Shown here: positions 1 to 8,243 of the stretch, in pieces | Layout: each line of letters opens with the position of its first letter | Numbering within the stretch: position 1 is the first letter of the stretch | Source: Propionibacterium australiense | Lineage (GTDB): Bacteria > Actinomycetota > Actinomycetes > Propionibacteriales > Propionibacteriaceae | Assembly (NCBI RefSeq): GCF_003666605.1 | Contig: NZ_RCIV01000008.1 | Span: 50,475 to 114,474, forward strand | Direction: 5' to 3' | DNA: 64,000 nucleotides | Program-made: the position numbers and the translations under genes | The notes under the pieces: model-generated | The model's database searches: none | Told to the model about the DNA's origin: nothing | What the model saw: only the letters and a program-made list of their open reading frames with translations

Positions 1-3000
1 CCAGCCGATCGGGCCGGCGCCGGTCTTCCACTCGCTGAGGTCGGCGGCGTCGTTCCAGCCGTCCTCGGCCTTGGTGGTCTCGTAGCGATAGGACCACTGC
101 GAACCGGCCTCGATCACCTCACCGGTGGCGTCCTTGGCGTCGACCGGCGCAAGAGGCTCAGTGGTCTCAGGCCGCTCCGCACCCTCATCGGCGATGTCGC
201 CCTCGGGGTTGGTCTCGGGCGCGGTGCCCTCGTCCTCGGCGGTCTCGCCCTCGAACGGCTCGTCCTCGATGGCGCCGTCGTCCTCAGAGCCGAAGGCGTC
301 ATCCACCGGCTCCGAGACGGCCTGGGCCGGCATGTCGGCCTGGTCGACGCGGGTCACCATGGCCTGCATCGTCATGGAGGCGCTGGAGCGGTAGTTCAGG
401 TGCGTCTCGATGGCAATGGTGTTCTCCCCATCGACGAGCTGATCGGCTGGGACCGTGACAACCGTGCGGTCGGCTCGGGCGTCCGTTGTCTTGATGACCT
501 TGTTGGCCCGGGTGTCGGCCTTGACAGCACCCTCACTCATACGGGTGCGGCTGACCTCCTTCCCATTGATGTAGACCACAGCACCGTCGTCGGCCACGTA
601 GGAGACGGACACGCCCCCCATGGACTCACGGTTGCTGACAGTGAACTTGTTGCGGAAGTAGGTGGTGATCGGCCGCTGCATGGCCGCCTGCGCCGGAGTG
701 ACCGTCGTGTTCAGTGCGGAATCGCCGTAGCCGATGGGGGCGGCGCCCGTGGACCACGAGGCGGCGTCGTAGTCGGCGGCGTTCCAGTTCTCGGCGGGAA
801 CGGTGTCGCTGGACTGGTACGACCACGTCGCGTTGTCCTCAAGCAGGACTGGGTTGGCCTCGTCCATCTTGCCGGCCTCGGGAGCGACAGCGACACGCGA
901 GGAGGCGCTCACATTGCCGTTGTCGTCGACGGTGCGCACGAAGTAACGCTGGTTACCGGCCCGCGGCACGGTGACCGTGGTGCTCGTCGTCGTGGCGATC
1001 GTACGGTCATCGAGCAGCACCTGGTACTTCGTGGCGCCGGCGACACCGTTCCAGGCAAGAGTCACGCTGTCCGTGGCGGAATTGGTGACGCGTAGCTGGC
1101 CGGGAGCCTCCGTGGGTTCGTTGTCCCGCGGGCCGTAGAGGACGAAGCCGCCGTTCCACTGCGTGTTCTTGGGCGAGGTGTACGACCTGTTGAAGTCGCC
1201 ACCGGCCCACAGGATGCCGCTGTCGGAGACCTTGAGGCCCCAGGCTCCGGTGGAGCGGGTGGAGCTCAGATTGTAGGGGGTCCAGTTCAGCTGCTTGCCG
1301 GTGGCGCTGTCCCAGGCGCCGAACCAGCGGATCGGGTCGGCCTGGGTCCAGGGCTCACCGGGCAGATTGTCCCAGCTGTAGGCGTTCTCGTAGGTGAAGT
1401 CGGAGCAGTGGCAGGAGGCGTAGGTGACGCCATTGCGCGACTCGATGGCCTGGATGTCACCGCCATTGGTCAGCGTGATGGAGCCGGACTGGCGCTTCAT
1501 CGTGGCGGTGTCGTAGCCGTTGAGGTTGTGCTCCGAACCACCGAAGTAGACCCTGCCGTCGGCGACATTGACCGCCTGCTGGTAGGACTTCTTCGGGTAC
1601 TGACGCTTGTAGAAGTCGGTCGTGACCGAGCTCTCGAACTTGAAGGAGTTGTCTAGCTGGGCATCGGAGGTGGTGAGGATCGAGGCGGCCCACTCGACCT
1701 TGGTCTGCTTCGACTTGGAGAAGTAGCCGCCTGCGAAGTACTTGCCGGTGGTCTTGTCGACGTCCGAGCCCCAGACCGAGCCGTTGAACTCGGGGTTCCA
1801 GGAGCGATCGGGCCTGCCCGTCATGTCCACACGCGCCGCGGAACGGCCGTAGGAGTTCTGGACTCCCTTCCCGGACAGGTGGGTGAACGTACCACCCAGG
1901 TAGACGTGGGTGCCGTCGGTGGCGAGGGTCTTCACGCTCGTCGCGCCGTTCGAGATGCGGTTGACGATCTGCAGGTCCCAGGACTCGTCCACCGCACCGG
2001 TGGCGGGGTCGATGACAACGGTGCCCGCATGCGAGGCGCCATTGACCTTCGTGAAGTCGCCTGCGGCAAGGAGCTTGCCATTGGGCAGGGCCAGCAGGTC
2101 ATGGACCTGGTTGTCGAAGGTGAACGTCAGATTGCTCTTCCACTCACCAGTGGTCGCATTGAAGGCGGCCAGCGCAGAGGTGGCCTGCTCCTGTCCATTG
2201 GCACCCTTCTTTACGCCCTTGAAGTTGCCGCCGACGAACATGGTGTCGCCGATCTGGGCGAAGGACTGCACCTGGATGCTGCCCTCGGCGACCGAGCCGG
2301 TGAGATTGCCGCTCACGCCCCAGCTCGTCTTCTGTGCGTATTCGGAGGGTGCCTTGTCGGTGCGCGAGGGCTTGGCCGGGCTACCGGTATCGGCAATGGT
2401 GGTAAAGCCCTTGTCGTTCGAGGTGGTCTCCGGACGGACATAGACCTCGGCGAAGGGCTGGTAGCTGCCACCACTCTTCACCTGGGTAATGAAGGTGCCA
2501 GAGCTCTTCCTGGTCTCGTTCGCATAGCCCCAGCCGGCCCGGTAGCCAACGCGAGAGTTGGCATCGAGTGCGAGAGAGTGGTTGTAGTCACAACTATTCC
2601 ATCCACGCCACCACGAATTGCCGTTATTCCTGCAGGAGCTTGGCAGTAGCTGGTTCATCGTGTTCTCGGCGTCCCAGCTGCCGTTGTCGAAGCGCGCATT
2701 GTAGTGCGTATAGGTCTTGAAGGGCCAGACCCAGCCCTTGGTCTGCTTGGGCTTGATGTCAACGGTCTGCCAGCTGGTGCCCTGCGCGTTCGCGGCGCGC
2801 ACGACGCGATAGCCAGTCTCCGAGACCGGCTTGTTGTTCAGCAGGCCATTGACGGTGTCGACGGGCAACTGGGCGACGTTCAGGTTCTTCCCTGAGCGGT
2901 CACGGTTGAGCAGCAGGGACTGGTCACCCCAGCCCTGAGTATGGGTCTCCCAACCATCGCGGCCGCGACCGATCATGACCCAACCGCCACCATCGGTGGT

Positions 3001-3285
3001 CTGGTCGCAGTAGAACTGCTTCGGCTCGTTCATGGCGGGAGTCTGGAGCCAGTAGGTTCCGTCCTTCGAGCTGGGATCGTTCTTCTTGATCTCCCAGCAG
3101 GACGCGGCCGCAGTGGCCTCGCTCTTGCCGTCATGGGCCAGAGCCTTGACACTCGCAGTCACAGGCGCATTGGCATCGGCATTCGTGTCTGGATCCGCAG
3201 CAGCGGGAGTGAAGCTCGTCATGACCGACGCGGCGACCATGAGAGGGACGGCAAGAGCCGTCCAGGGTTTACGGTTCAGGCGCAT
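1..3285 (-). CDS. Secreted multidomain surface protein (fibrinogen-like, beta-propeller, FN3), C-terminus beyond window
   Basis: An open frame of 1095 codons runs from ATG at 3285 (GGAAG ribosome site just upstream) off the left edge, so the C-terminus is missing. Residues 1-30 are a signal peptide ending in AAA before DPDTNA. Residues about 63-275 resemble a fibrinogen C-terminal-like domain (FYCDQTTDGGGWVMIGR, several Trp and Cys). Next come roughly 400 residues of repeated F-G-G-x-F / D-P-A-T-G type beta-propeller units, a fibronectin type III domain at about 722-800, and a beta-sandwich at about 815-960. An acidic Glu/Asp/Pro linker follows, then the first part of a second copy of that sandwich (WSYRYETT near 1060). 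Such architectures are typical of exported, carbohydrate- or protein-binding proteins. It lies downstream of the polysaccharide flippase, which suggests a cell-surface role. The exact ligand is unknown. Confidence 0.85.
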   Translation of the reverse strand, partial: MRLNRKPWTALAVPLMVAASVMTSFTPAAADPDTNADANAPVTASVKALAHDGKSEATAAASCWEIKKNDPSSKDGTYWLQTPAMNEPKQFYCDQTTDGGGWVMIGRGRDGWETHTQGWGDQSLLLNRDRSGKNLNVAQLPVDTVNGLLNNKPVSETGYRVVRAANAQGTSWQTVDIKPKQTKGWVWPFKTYTHYNARFDNGSWDAENTMNQLLPSSCRNNGNSWWRGWNSCDYNHSLALDANSRVGYRAGWGYANETRKSSGTFITQVKSGGSYQPFAEVYVRPETTSNDKGFTTIADTGSPAKPSRTDKAPSEYAQKTSWGVSGNLTGSVAEGSIQVQSFAQIGDTMFVGGNFKGVKKGANGQEQATSALAAFNATTGEWKSNLTFTFDNQVHDLLALPNGKLLAAGDFTKVNGASHAGTVVIDPATGAVDESWDLQIVNRISNGATSVKTLATDGTHVYLGGTFTHLSGKGVQNSYGRSAARVDMTGRPDRSWNPEFNGSVWGSDVDKTTGKYFAGGYFSKSKQTKVEWAASILTTSDAQLDNSFKFESSVTTDFYKRQYPKKSYQQAVNVADGRVYFGGSEHNLNGYDTATMKRQSGSITLTNGGDIQAIESRNGVTYASCHCSDFTYENAYSWDNLPGEPWTQADPIRWFGAWDSATGKQLNWTPYNLSSTRSTGAWGLKVSDSGILWAGGDFNRSYTSPKNTQWNGGFVLYGPRDNEPTEAPGQLRVTNSATDSVTLAWNGVAGATKYQVLLDDRTIATTTSTTVTVPRAGNQRYFVRTVDDNGNVSASSRVAVAPEAGKMDEANPVLLEDNATWSYQSSDTVPAENWNAADYDAASWSTGAAPIGYGDSALNTTVTPAQAAMQRPITTYFRNKFTVSNRESMGGVSVSYVADDGAVVYINGKEVSRTRMSEGAVKADTRANKVIKTTDARADRTVVTVPADQLVDGENTIAIETHLNYRSSASMTMQAMVTRVDQADMPAQAVSEPVDDAFGSEDDGAIEDEPFEGETAEDEGTAPETNPEGDIADEGAERPETTEPLAPVDAKDATGEVIEAGSQWSYRYETTKAEDGWNDAADLSEWKTGAGPIGW

Positions 3286-3430
3286 TTCTTCCTCAGGAGG
3301 GTGCTGTTGGGCAGTCCTGTGACTGCGTTACGCGCCTATCATGCCACCCTCAGTGGTTCATGAAAACCTGTCATGGCGGTGGGATCAACCTTAGGATTAC
3401 TTATGAATGAACCCTTAGGGGTTACCCCGA

Positions 3431-4936
3431 TCACATCCCAGTCTTGGACTTTAGCATTGAACCGAGTCCTGACAAGTGCAATGGCTCCCTCAGGAGCCGG
3501 CACATGAGGCCGAAGCAGATGAGCGAGAGGCCGACCCCGAGCCCCAGGCCGAGCAGAGAATCTCTGCCGAGAGCGATGGCAACAAGAGTTGCAGGAACGC
3601 CGACGCTGACCCCGACACCGGCAAGCGGACGCAGCACGTCGAGGAGGCTCGGCCGCACGTCGAGGAAGTGGACGACCTGAGCCGTGGCCAGTGCTGCGTC
3701 GATGACCATGCACGCGGCCCAGCTGAGGGCGGCCCCGTTGATGCCCATGATCGGGATGAGGACGAGATTGCCGATGATGTTCGCCGCCAGGACGACGGTC
3801 TTGTTGAAGGCCGCCCAGCCGCTCCTCCCGCTCATGATGAGCAGCGAGTGGATGTTGCCGGCGCAGAAGGTGACGATCGCGCCGCAGCACAGAATGACGA
3901 GCACCCCCGAGCCGGACAGGAACTCCGGGCCGAGGACGAGCATGAGGCAGGGCGCGAAGATCGCCATGAGCAGGTGGATCATGGTGGCGAAGAGCACCAG
4001 CCAGATCGTCGCTGTCGAGTAGAGGGCGCGCAGCTCGGCCATCCTGTTCGTGTGCATGAGCCTGCTGAACTGCGGCGAGACGACGAGGCGCAGAGCGGTG
4101 TCGACGATGAGGCCGGCCTGGATGTAGCGACTCGCCCCGCCATAGATGCCGGCCGCCGCATTGCCGGCGAGAGCGCCGACGATGAGGACGTCGAGCCAGG
4201 TCAGCCCCTGCTCAAGGGCCGCGGAGAGGGTGCGTGGCAGGGCGAAACCCATGATGGCGCGGCGCCGCCGGGCAGCGGGCCAGCGGGGCTGCGGTCCGGT
4301 TTCGGCCTCGGCGGGCAGATGGCGCAGCAGCAGGAACCAGCTGAGCAGCAGGACGATGACGAACGGCAGCGCCCAGGAGACCGACACGATGGTGAGCGAG
4401 CCGCCCAACCCGACGGCCACGGCGACGAGGACAGGGCGCAGGACCGGCAGGGTGATGTTCTGCACCAGGACGTACTCGCGCATATTGCCGAGGGCCCTCA
4501 GCGCCGCTGCTGCGACGACGGTCAGGGAGCCGACGGGAATGAACCACATGACTGCTCGGATGGCGTTGAGCACCGACGGATCGTCGCCACCCCAGATACG
4601 AGGAGCGACGATCTCGAGTACGAGGACGACGACGAGCGAGATGCCGAGCGTCACGGTGCCCATGTAGGTCAGGCAGGAGCGGATCTCCTCGGGGCCGCTG
4701 ATGCGCAGGCGTGGCATGAGGTAGATCGCGGCCGAGTCGAAACCCAGCTTGGCCATGGCCATGAGGAGGGAGAAGACGCCGATGGCCTGCGTGACGATGC
4801 CCGAGCCGGCCGAGCCGAGCAGGCGGGCCAGCAGGACCGAGAGCAGGAAGCCGAGCACGGCGCTCGTGGCGGCCCCGGCGAAACCGATGAGGCCGCCCCG
4901 CGCCAGCGCCCTACGATCCTCTTTGTGTTCACTCAT
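3431..4936 (-). CDS. Wzx-like polysaccharide flippase (MOP superfamily)
   Basis: The 501-residue protein is almost entirely hydrophobic, with about 12-14 predicted membrane segments. It starts with the amphipathic GGLIGFAGAATSAVLGFLLS pattern typical of Wzx/MVF-type lipid-linked oligosaccharide flippases. Known family members move undecaprenyl-linked repeat units across the cytoplasmic membrane. It follows a leftward polymer-biosynthesis operon that supplies glycosyltransferases, a Wzz-like protein and a Wzy-like polymerase, but is separated from it by a rightward gene, so it probably has its own promoter. The substrate cannot be read from the sequence. Start ATG at 4936. Confidence 0.85.
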   Translation of the reverse strand: MSEHKEDRRALARGGLIGFAGAATSAVLGFLLSVLLARLLGSAGSGIVTQAIGVFSLLMAMAKLGFDSAAIYLMPRLRISGPEEIRSCLTYMGTVTLGISLVVVLVLEIVAPRIWGGDDPSVLNAIRAVMWFIPVGSLTVVAAAALRALGNMREYVLVQNITLPVLRPVLVAVAVGLGGSLTIVSVSWALPFVIVLLLSWFLLLRHLPAEAETGPQPRWPAARRRRAIMGFALPRTLSAALEQGLTWLDVLIVGALAGNAAAGIYGGASRYIQAGLIVDTALRLVVSPQFSRLMHTNRMAELRALYSTATIWLVLFATMIHLLMAIFAPCLMLVLGPEFLSGSGVLVILCCGAIVTFCAGNIHSLLIMSGRSGWAAFNKTVVLAANIIGNLVLIPIMGINGAALSWAACMVIDAALATAQVVHFLDVRPSLLDVLRPLAGVGVSVGVPATLVAIALGRDSLLGLGLGVGLSLICFGLMCRLLREPLHLSGLGSMLKSKTGM

Positions 4937-5009
4937 TCAACTATCCTCGCACTGGGGTAGCATCTGAGCCCTGTTACCACTCCATTACCGCCCAACTGAT
5001 TGGTGTCCC

Positions 5010-5630
5010 ATGTCTGCTTCCACAGATCGTCCCCGCAAACGGCTGCTCATCGCAGCGGCCTCCGCGGTGCTCCTGCTCATCCTCGTCGTCGTGGCCACTC
5101 GTGTTCTGGGGGCCAGGTCAGAGGAGACGGCTCACAGCACAGACGATTCGCCCCATCCCTCTGCCACGATCTCCGGCAGCGCCGACGAGAGCCCCTCACC
5201 CTCACCAGAGCGCACCGCTCCCGTCACCCCGCTCAGCGAGGATGAGGCCGCAGACACGACGCTGGATGCGCTGTCCCGCACCGCCTCGGCCTTGTCCGAT
5301 CCGGGCAATCCCGCCGATCTGTCCGATGTACTCACCGACAGCGCTCTCGATGCGTACCTGGCACAGGCCGAGGAATTCATGAAGACGGGTGTGCACCAGA
5401 ATGGTGCTCCGACGATCGAGAACGCGCGGATCATCGGGACCTCCGACGACGGAACGAGCATGGAGGTCGAGGCCTGCGTCGACTCCTCATCGGTGCAGGT
5501 GGTCAACGACCAGGGCACCGATCTGCGCGCCTCGGAGCCGAAGCGCTCACGAACCATCTTCACGCTCACGAATCCTGATGGCTCGTGGAAGATCGCCAGC
5601 GAGACCTTCCCCGAGGATCCGACGTGCTGA
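5010..5630 (+). CDS. Membrane-anchored extracytoplasmic protein, NTF2-like fold suspected
   Basis: The 206-residue protein has a basic N-terminus, one membrane segment (about residues 12-33), a Ser/Thr/Glu-rich linker (about 38-75) and a C-terminal domain of about 115 residues. The domain pattern (A-L-D-A-Y-L, M-E-V-E-A-C-V-D, F-T-L-T-N-P-D-G-S-W-K-I) is like small NTF2-like or Mce-associated domains of actinobacterial membrane proteins. Function is unknown. It is the only rightward gene inside the polymer region. Its 3' end overlaps the end of the convergent polymerase gene by 65 bp. Confidence 0.7.
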   Translation: MSASTDRPRKRLLIAAASAVLLLILVVVATRVLGARSEETAHSTDDSPHPSATISGSADESPSPSPERTAPVTPLSEDEAADTTLDALSRTASALSDPGNPADLSDVLTDSALDAYLAQAEEFMKTGVHQNGAPTIENARIIGTSDDGTSMEVEACVDSSSVQVVNDQGTDLRASEPKRSRTIFTLTNPDGSWKIASETFPEDPTC

Positions 5631-7008
5631 TCTTCCCCCGCCGCGGGCCGAAGGTCTCACCCGTCTCACGCTGCCGCACCAGAAGGGCGACGGCGACGAG
5701 TGAGACCATCATGCCCGTGATCATCCCGTAGTAGAACGACTCCACGAGCGTCGCCATCGCGATTCCGCCGAGGACCGCCCCGAAGACATCGGTGGAATGC
5801 CATGCATAGACGGCAGCCGCGGCGAAGGTTCCCATGAACAGGATCGCGCCGACGATGCCATGCGCAAACAGGACCGTCCAGAACTGCCCCTGGGTACCCA
5901 ATGAGGGGAGCCAGGGCAGTTCGGACGGACGCGGGGCACCGAAACCAAGCAGCGGCGAATCCCGGAGCGTGGTGACCGTCTCGAGATAGTTGATGAGGCG
6001 GTCCTCGGTGGAGGAGCTGACCTGGACGCGGTTGAACAGCGACTGGCCCATCGGCGAGACGACCCATGCCAGTGCGCCGATGAGGACGGCGAAAGTGCCC
6101 GCGAGGACCCGGCGGGTGTGTCCGGCGCGGGCCTGCTGGACACCCACCCACAGTGCGATGATCCCCAGACCGACGAGCATGCCGCGGTTCTGTGTTGCAG
6201 CGGCCGGGACGACCGAGATCGCCACCAGGGCCGCCACCGGCCAGCGATACGGCGAGTACTCACGCCACAGCTGGGCCGCGTAGAGCAGGGCGATGGGGAA
6301 GATGAGGGAGAAGACGTTCCCCCAGGTGTTCGCGTAGACGAACGGGGCGCTCGGGCGCGGATCCGTCGGTATCCACGGGTTCTCGTTCCACTGGGTGGTG
6401 GAGCGGTAGACGAGCTCGTGGATGAAGCTGTTCGATTTGAGCGCGCCTGGGAGGACATAGGACAGCGGCGTGTTGATCTCGAGTTTGGGCGCGATCATCG
6501 CGAGGAATCCCCCGATCACTGCCGACAGCAGGAACAGGCTCATCGTCGCGCCGACGGTGTGGAGGGTGATGGTGTTTCGCGCGTTGTAGACGTAGAAGGC
6601 GAAGATCGTCGCGGCGAGCAGCATCGCCAGCCGGTAGAGAGCGCCGATGGCGCGCCCGGTGGTGTCGCACTGGACGATCGAGATGGTCGCCCAGAGCAGG
6701 AAGAAACCCCAGATGGACCAGCCACGAGGCAGCTGAAGGCCTCTGCGCCGTACCATGAGGACGAGCATGACGGTGGCCATGATCGGCCAGACCATGTCGC
6801 CGACGCCGATGAACCAGCAGACGATGTAGCTGCCGAAGGCGGTGACGAAAGGCCAGGCCGGCAGGGACTGTGCCTCGAGCCTCGTCACCCCGGACGCCAT
6901 GTCGGCCGCTGGGTGGCGCCATGACCCCTGGGCCACAGGCCGCTGCCAGCGCCCGTGAGCGGATGGGCCGCCCCAGCGGCCATTCGTGAGTGCTCGCCGA
7001 GCCTTCAC
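5566..7008 (-). CDS. Wzy/O-antigen ligase-like polysaccharide polymerase
   Basis: This is a 480-residue polytopic membrane protein with about 10-11 hydrophobic segments and a long polar loop (NPWIPTDPRPSAPFVYANTW), followed by a TQNRG segment, as in the O-antigen ligase/polymerase (Wzy_C) family. Members polymerise or ligate lipid-linked glycan units outside the membrane. The GTG at 7008 overlaps the TGA of the upstream glycosyltransferase (GTGA), which argues for translational coupling. An ATG at 6900 is an alternative start. The open frame extends further upstream but that part lies inside the glycosyltransferase gene. The last 65 bp overlap the convergent gene at 5010-5630. Confidence 0.8.
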   Translation of the reverse strand: MKARRALTNGRWGGPSAHGRWQRPVAQGSWRHPAADMASGVTRLEAQSLPAWPFVTAFGSYIVCWFIGVGDMVWPIMATVMLVLMVRRRGLQLPRGWSIWGFFLLWATISIVQCDTTGRAIGALYRLAMLLAATIFAFYVYNARNTITLHTVGATMSLFLLSAVIGGFLAMIAPKLEINTPLSYVLPGALKSNSFIHELVYRSTTQWNENPWIPTDPRPSAPFVYANTWGNVFSLIFPIALLYAAQLWREYSPYRWPVAALVAISVVPAAATQNRGMLVGLGIIALWVGVQQARAGHTRRVLAGTFAVLIGALAWVVSPMGQSLFNRVQVSSSTEDRLINYLETVTTLRDSPLLGFGAPRPSELPWLPSLGTQGQFWTVLFAHGIVGAILFMGTFAAAAVYAWHSTDVFGAVLGGIAMATLVESFYYGMITGMMVSLVAVALLVRQRETGETFGPRRGKISTSDPRGRSRWRSSTSHQDS

Positions 7009-8243
7009 CGTGTCTGCCTCGCCGACCAGGCCGACCGGGCGTAGAGCACCGGCCCTTCGAGGAAGCCCTTGACCTCGGACCTGGTGAGGGAACCGGGCGT
7101 GTCGTCGTCCGCCCCTGCGACCCGCGCAGAACCCGGCCTGAGGCGGGCGGCCACGGCGGGCAGCCGGCGGGCCAGGGTGAGCAGCGTACTGGGGCGTTCG
7201 AGCACCGACTTGGTGAGCAGCGCCGCCATGCCGGAGCCGTTGCCGCGGATCTGGGTGTCCAGACCGGCCTCGTCCCTGCGGTGGCGGTGGTGCAGTACCG
7301 CGTCCGGGGTGTGGACGATGACCCACCCCGCCCGCAGCACGCGCGCGAACATGTCGAGGTCCTCTCCCCCACGGGTCGGGGTGCCCGCGCCGAGTGCGAC
7401 ATCGAATCGGCCGGCCTCGGCCAGCGCCTCGGCCCGGTAGGCCATGCAGACGCCGGCGCCCACGCGGGCGGTCGTCACCGGGTAGAGAGGGCCGCCCTCG
7501 CCGGGGGCGCCGAAGTCACGCACCGGGCGCGGGATCGGGCCGCTCGCCCACACGTGCGGCGCGTCGTCCTTGGGGAAGCCGCCGCGTGACTCGAACCAGC
7601 GCTGGGCCCGGTAGCGCAGCTCGGCGGGCAGGACCACGCCGGTCGTCGCACCGATGATGTGACCGGAGTCGGCGGCGAAGGGGTCGAGCAGGGCGACGAG
7701 CCAGCCGGCGTCGACGATGGCGTCGTCGTCGGTGAAGGCGATGAACGGGCGGGTCGCGGCGACGACTCCGGCGTTGCGGGCCTGGGACAGACCCTTGACG
7801 GGCTGTTCGACGATACGCAAACGCGAGTCCTCGACATCGCCGAGCGCCTGGGTCACCCGACCCGTGCTCGGAGCGTTGTCGACGACGATGAGCTCGAAAT
7901 CCGGATGCGTCTGGGCCAGGACGGCCTCAACGGCGGGACGCAGCAGATCACAGCCGCCCGTCGTGCACAGCACCACCGAGGCGGGCAGTCCCGCACCGGC
8001 GCCCTCACGCCAGCCGCGGTCGGGCGCCGCCGGTAGCGTCCGCACCTCGGGGGCGGTGGTGATGTCCTGGCCGGTGGCGATCGTCACGGCGCCGGCCGTA
8101 CGGGTGCCGTCGCGCACGAGAACGAGGGTGGTGGCCTGACCGAAGTCGCTGATGATTGTCATCCGGCCGGCTGAGCGATCCCACTGGACGATGCGGGAAC
8201 CGGCCTCGTCGACCTCGTCGTGGGGCCTGTCAGCGGCCGGCAT
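7005..8243 (-). CDS. GT2-family glycosyltransferase
   Basis: The 412-residue protein has a non-catalytic N-terminal stretch (about 1-90) and then a GT-A domain: ASVVLCTTGGCDLL, ELIVVDNAP, GLSQARNAGV and the metal-binding FTDDDAIVDAGWL, matching GT2 glycosyltransferases. A Gly-Gly-Glu-Asp-Leu-Asp motif (RGGEDLDMFAR) fits the acceptor-base region. It would transfer a sugar from a nucleotide donor to the growing lipid-linked unit at the cytoplasmic face. ATG at 8243 is preceded by GGGAGGAAG and overlaps the end of the Wzz-like gene by 14 bp. It is the fifth gene of the leftward operon. Confidence 0.88.
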   Translation of the reverse strand: MPAADRPHDEVDEAGSRIVQWDRSAGRMTIISDFGQATTLVLVRDGTRTAGAVTIATGQDITTAPEVRTLPAAPDRGWREGAGAGLPASVVLCTTGGCDLLRPAVEAVLAQTHPDFELIVVDNAPSTGRVTQALGDVEDSRLRIVEQPVKGLSQARNAGVVAATRPFIAFTDDDAIVDAGWLVALLDPFAADSGHIIGATTGVVLPAELRYRAQRWFESRGGFPKDDAPHVWASGPIPRPVRDFGAPGEGGPLYPVTTARVGAGVCMAYRAEALAEAGRFDVALGAGTPTRGGEDLDMFARVLRAGWVIVHTPDAVLHHRHRRDEAGLDTQIRGNGSGMAALLTKSVLERPSTLLTLARRLPAVAARLRPGSARVAGADDDTPGSLTRSEVKGFLEGPVLYARSAWSARQTR

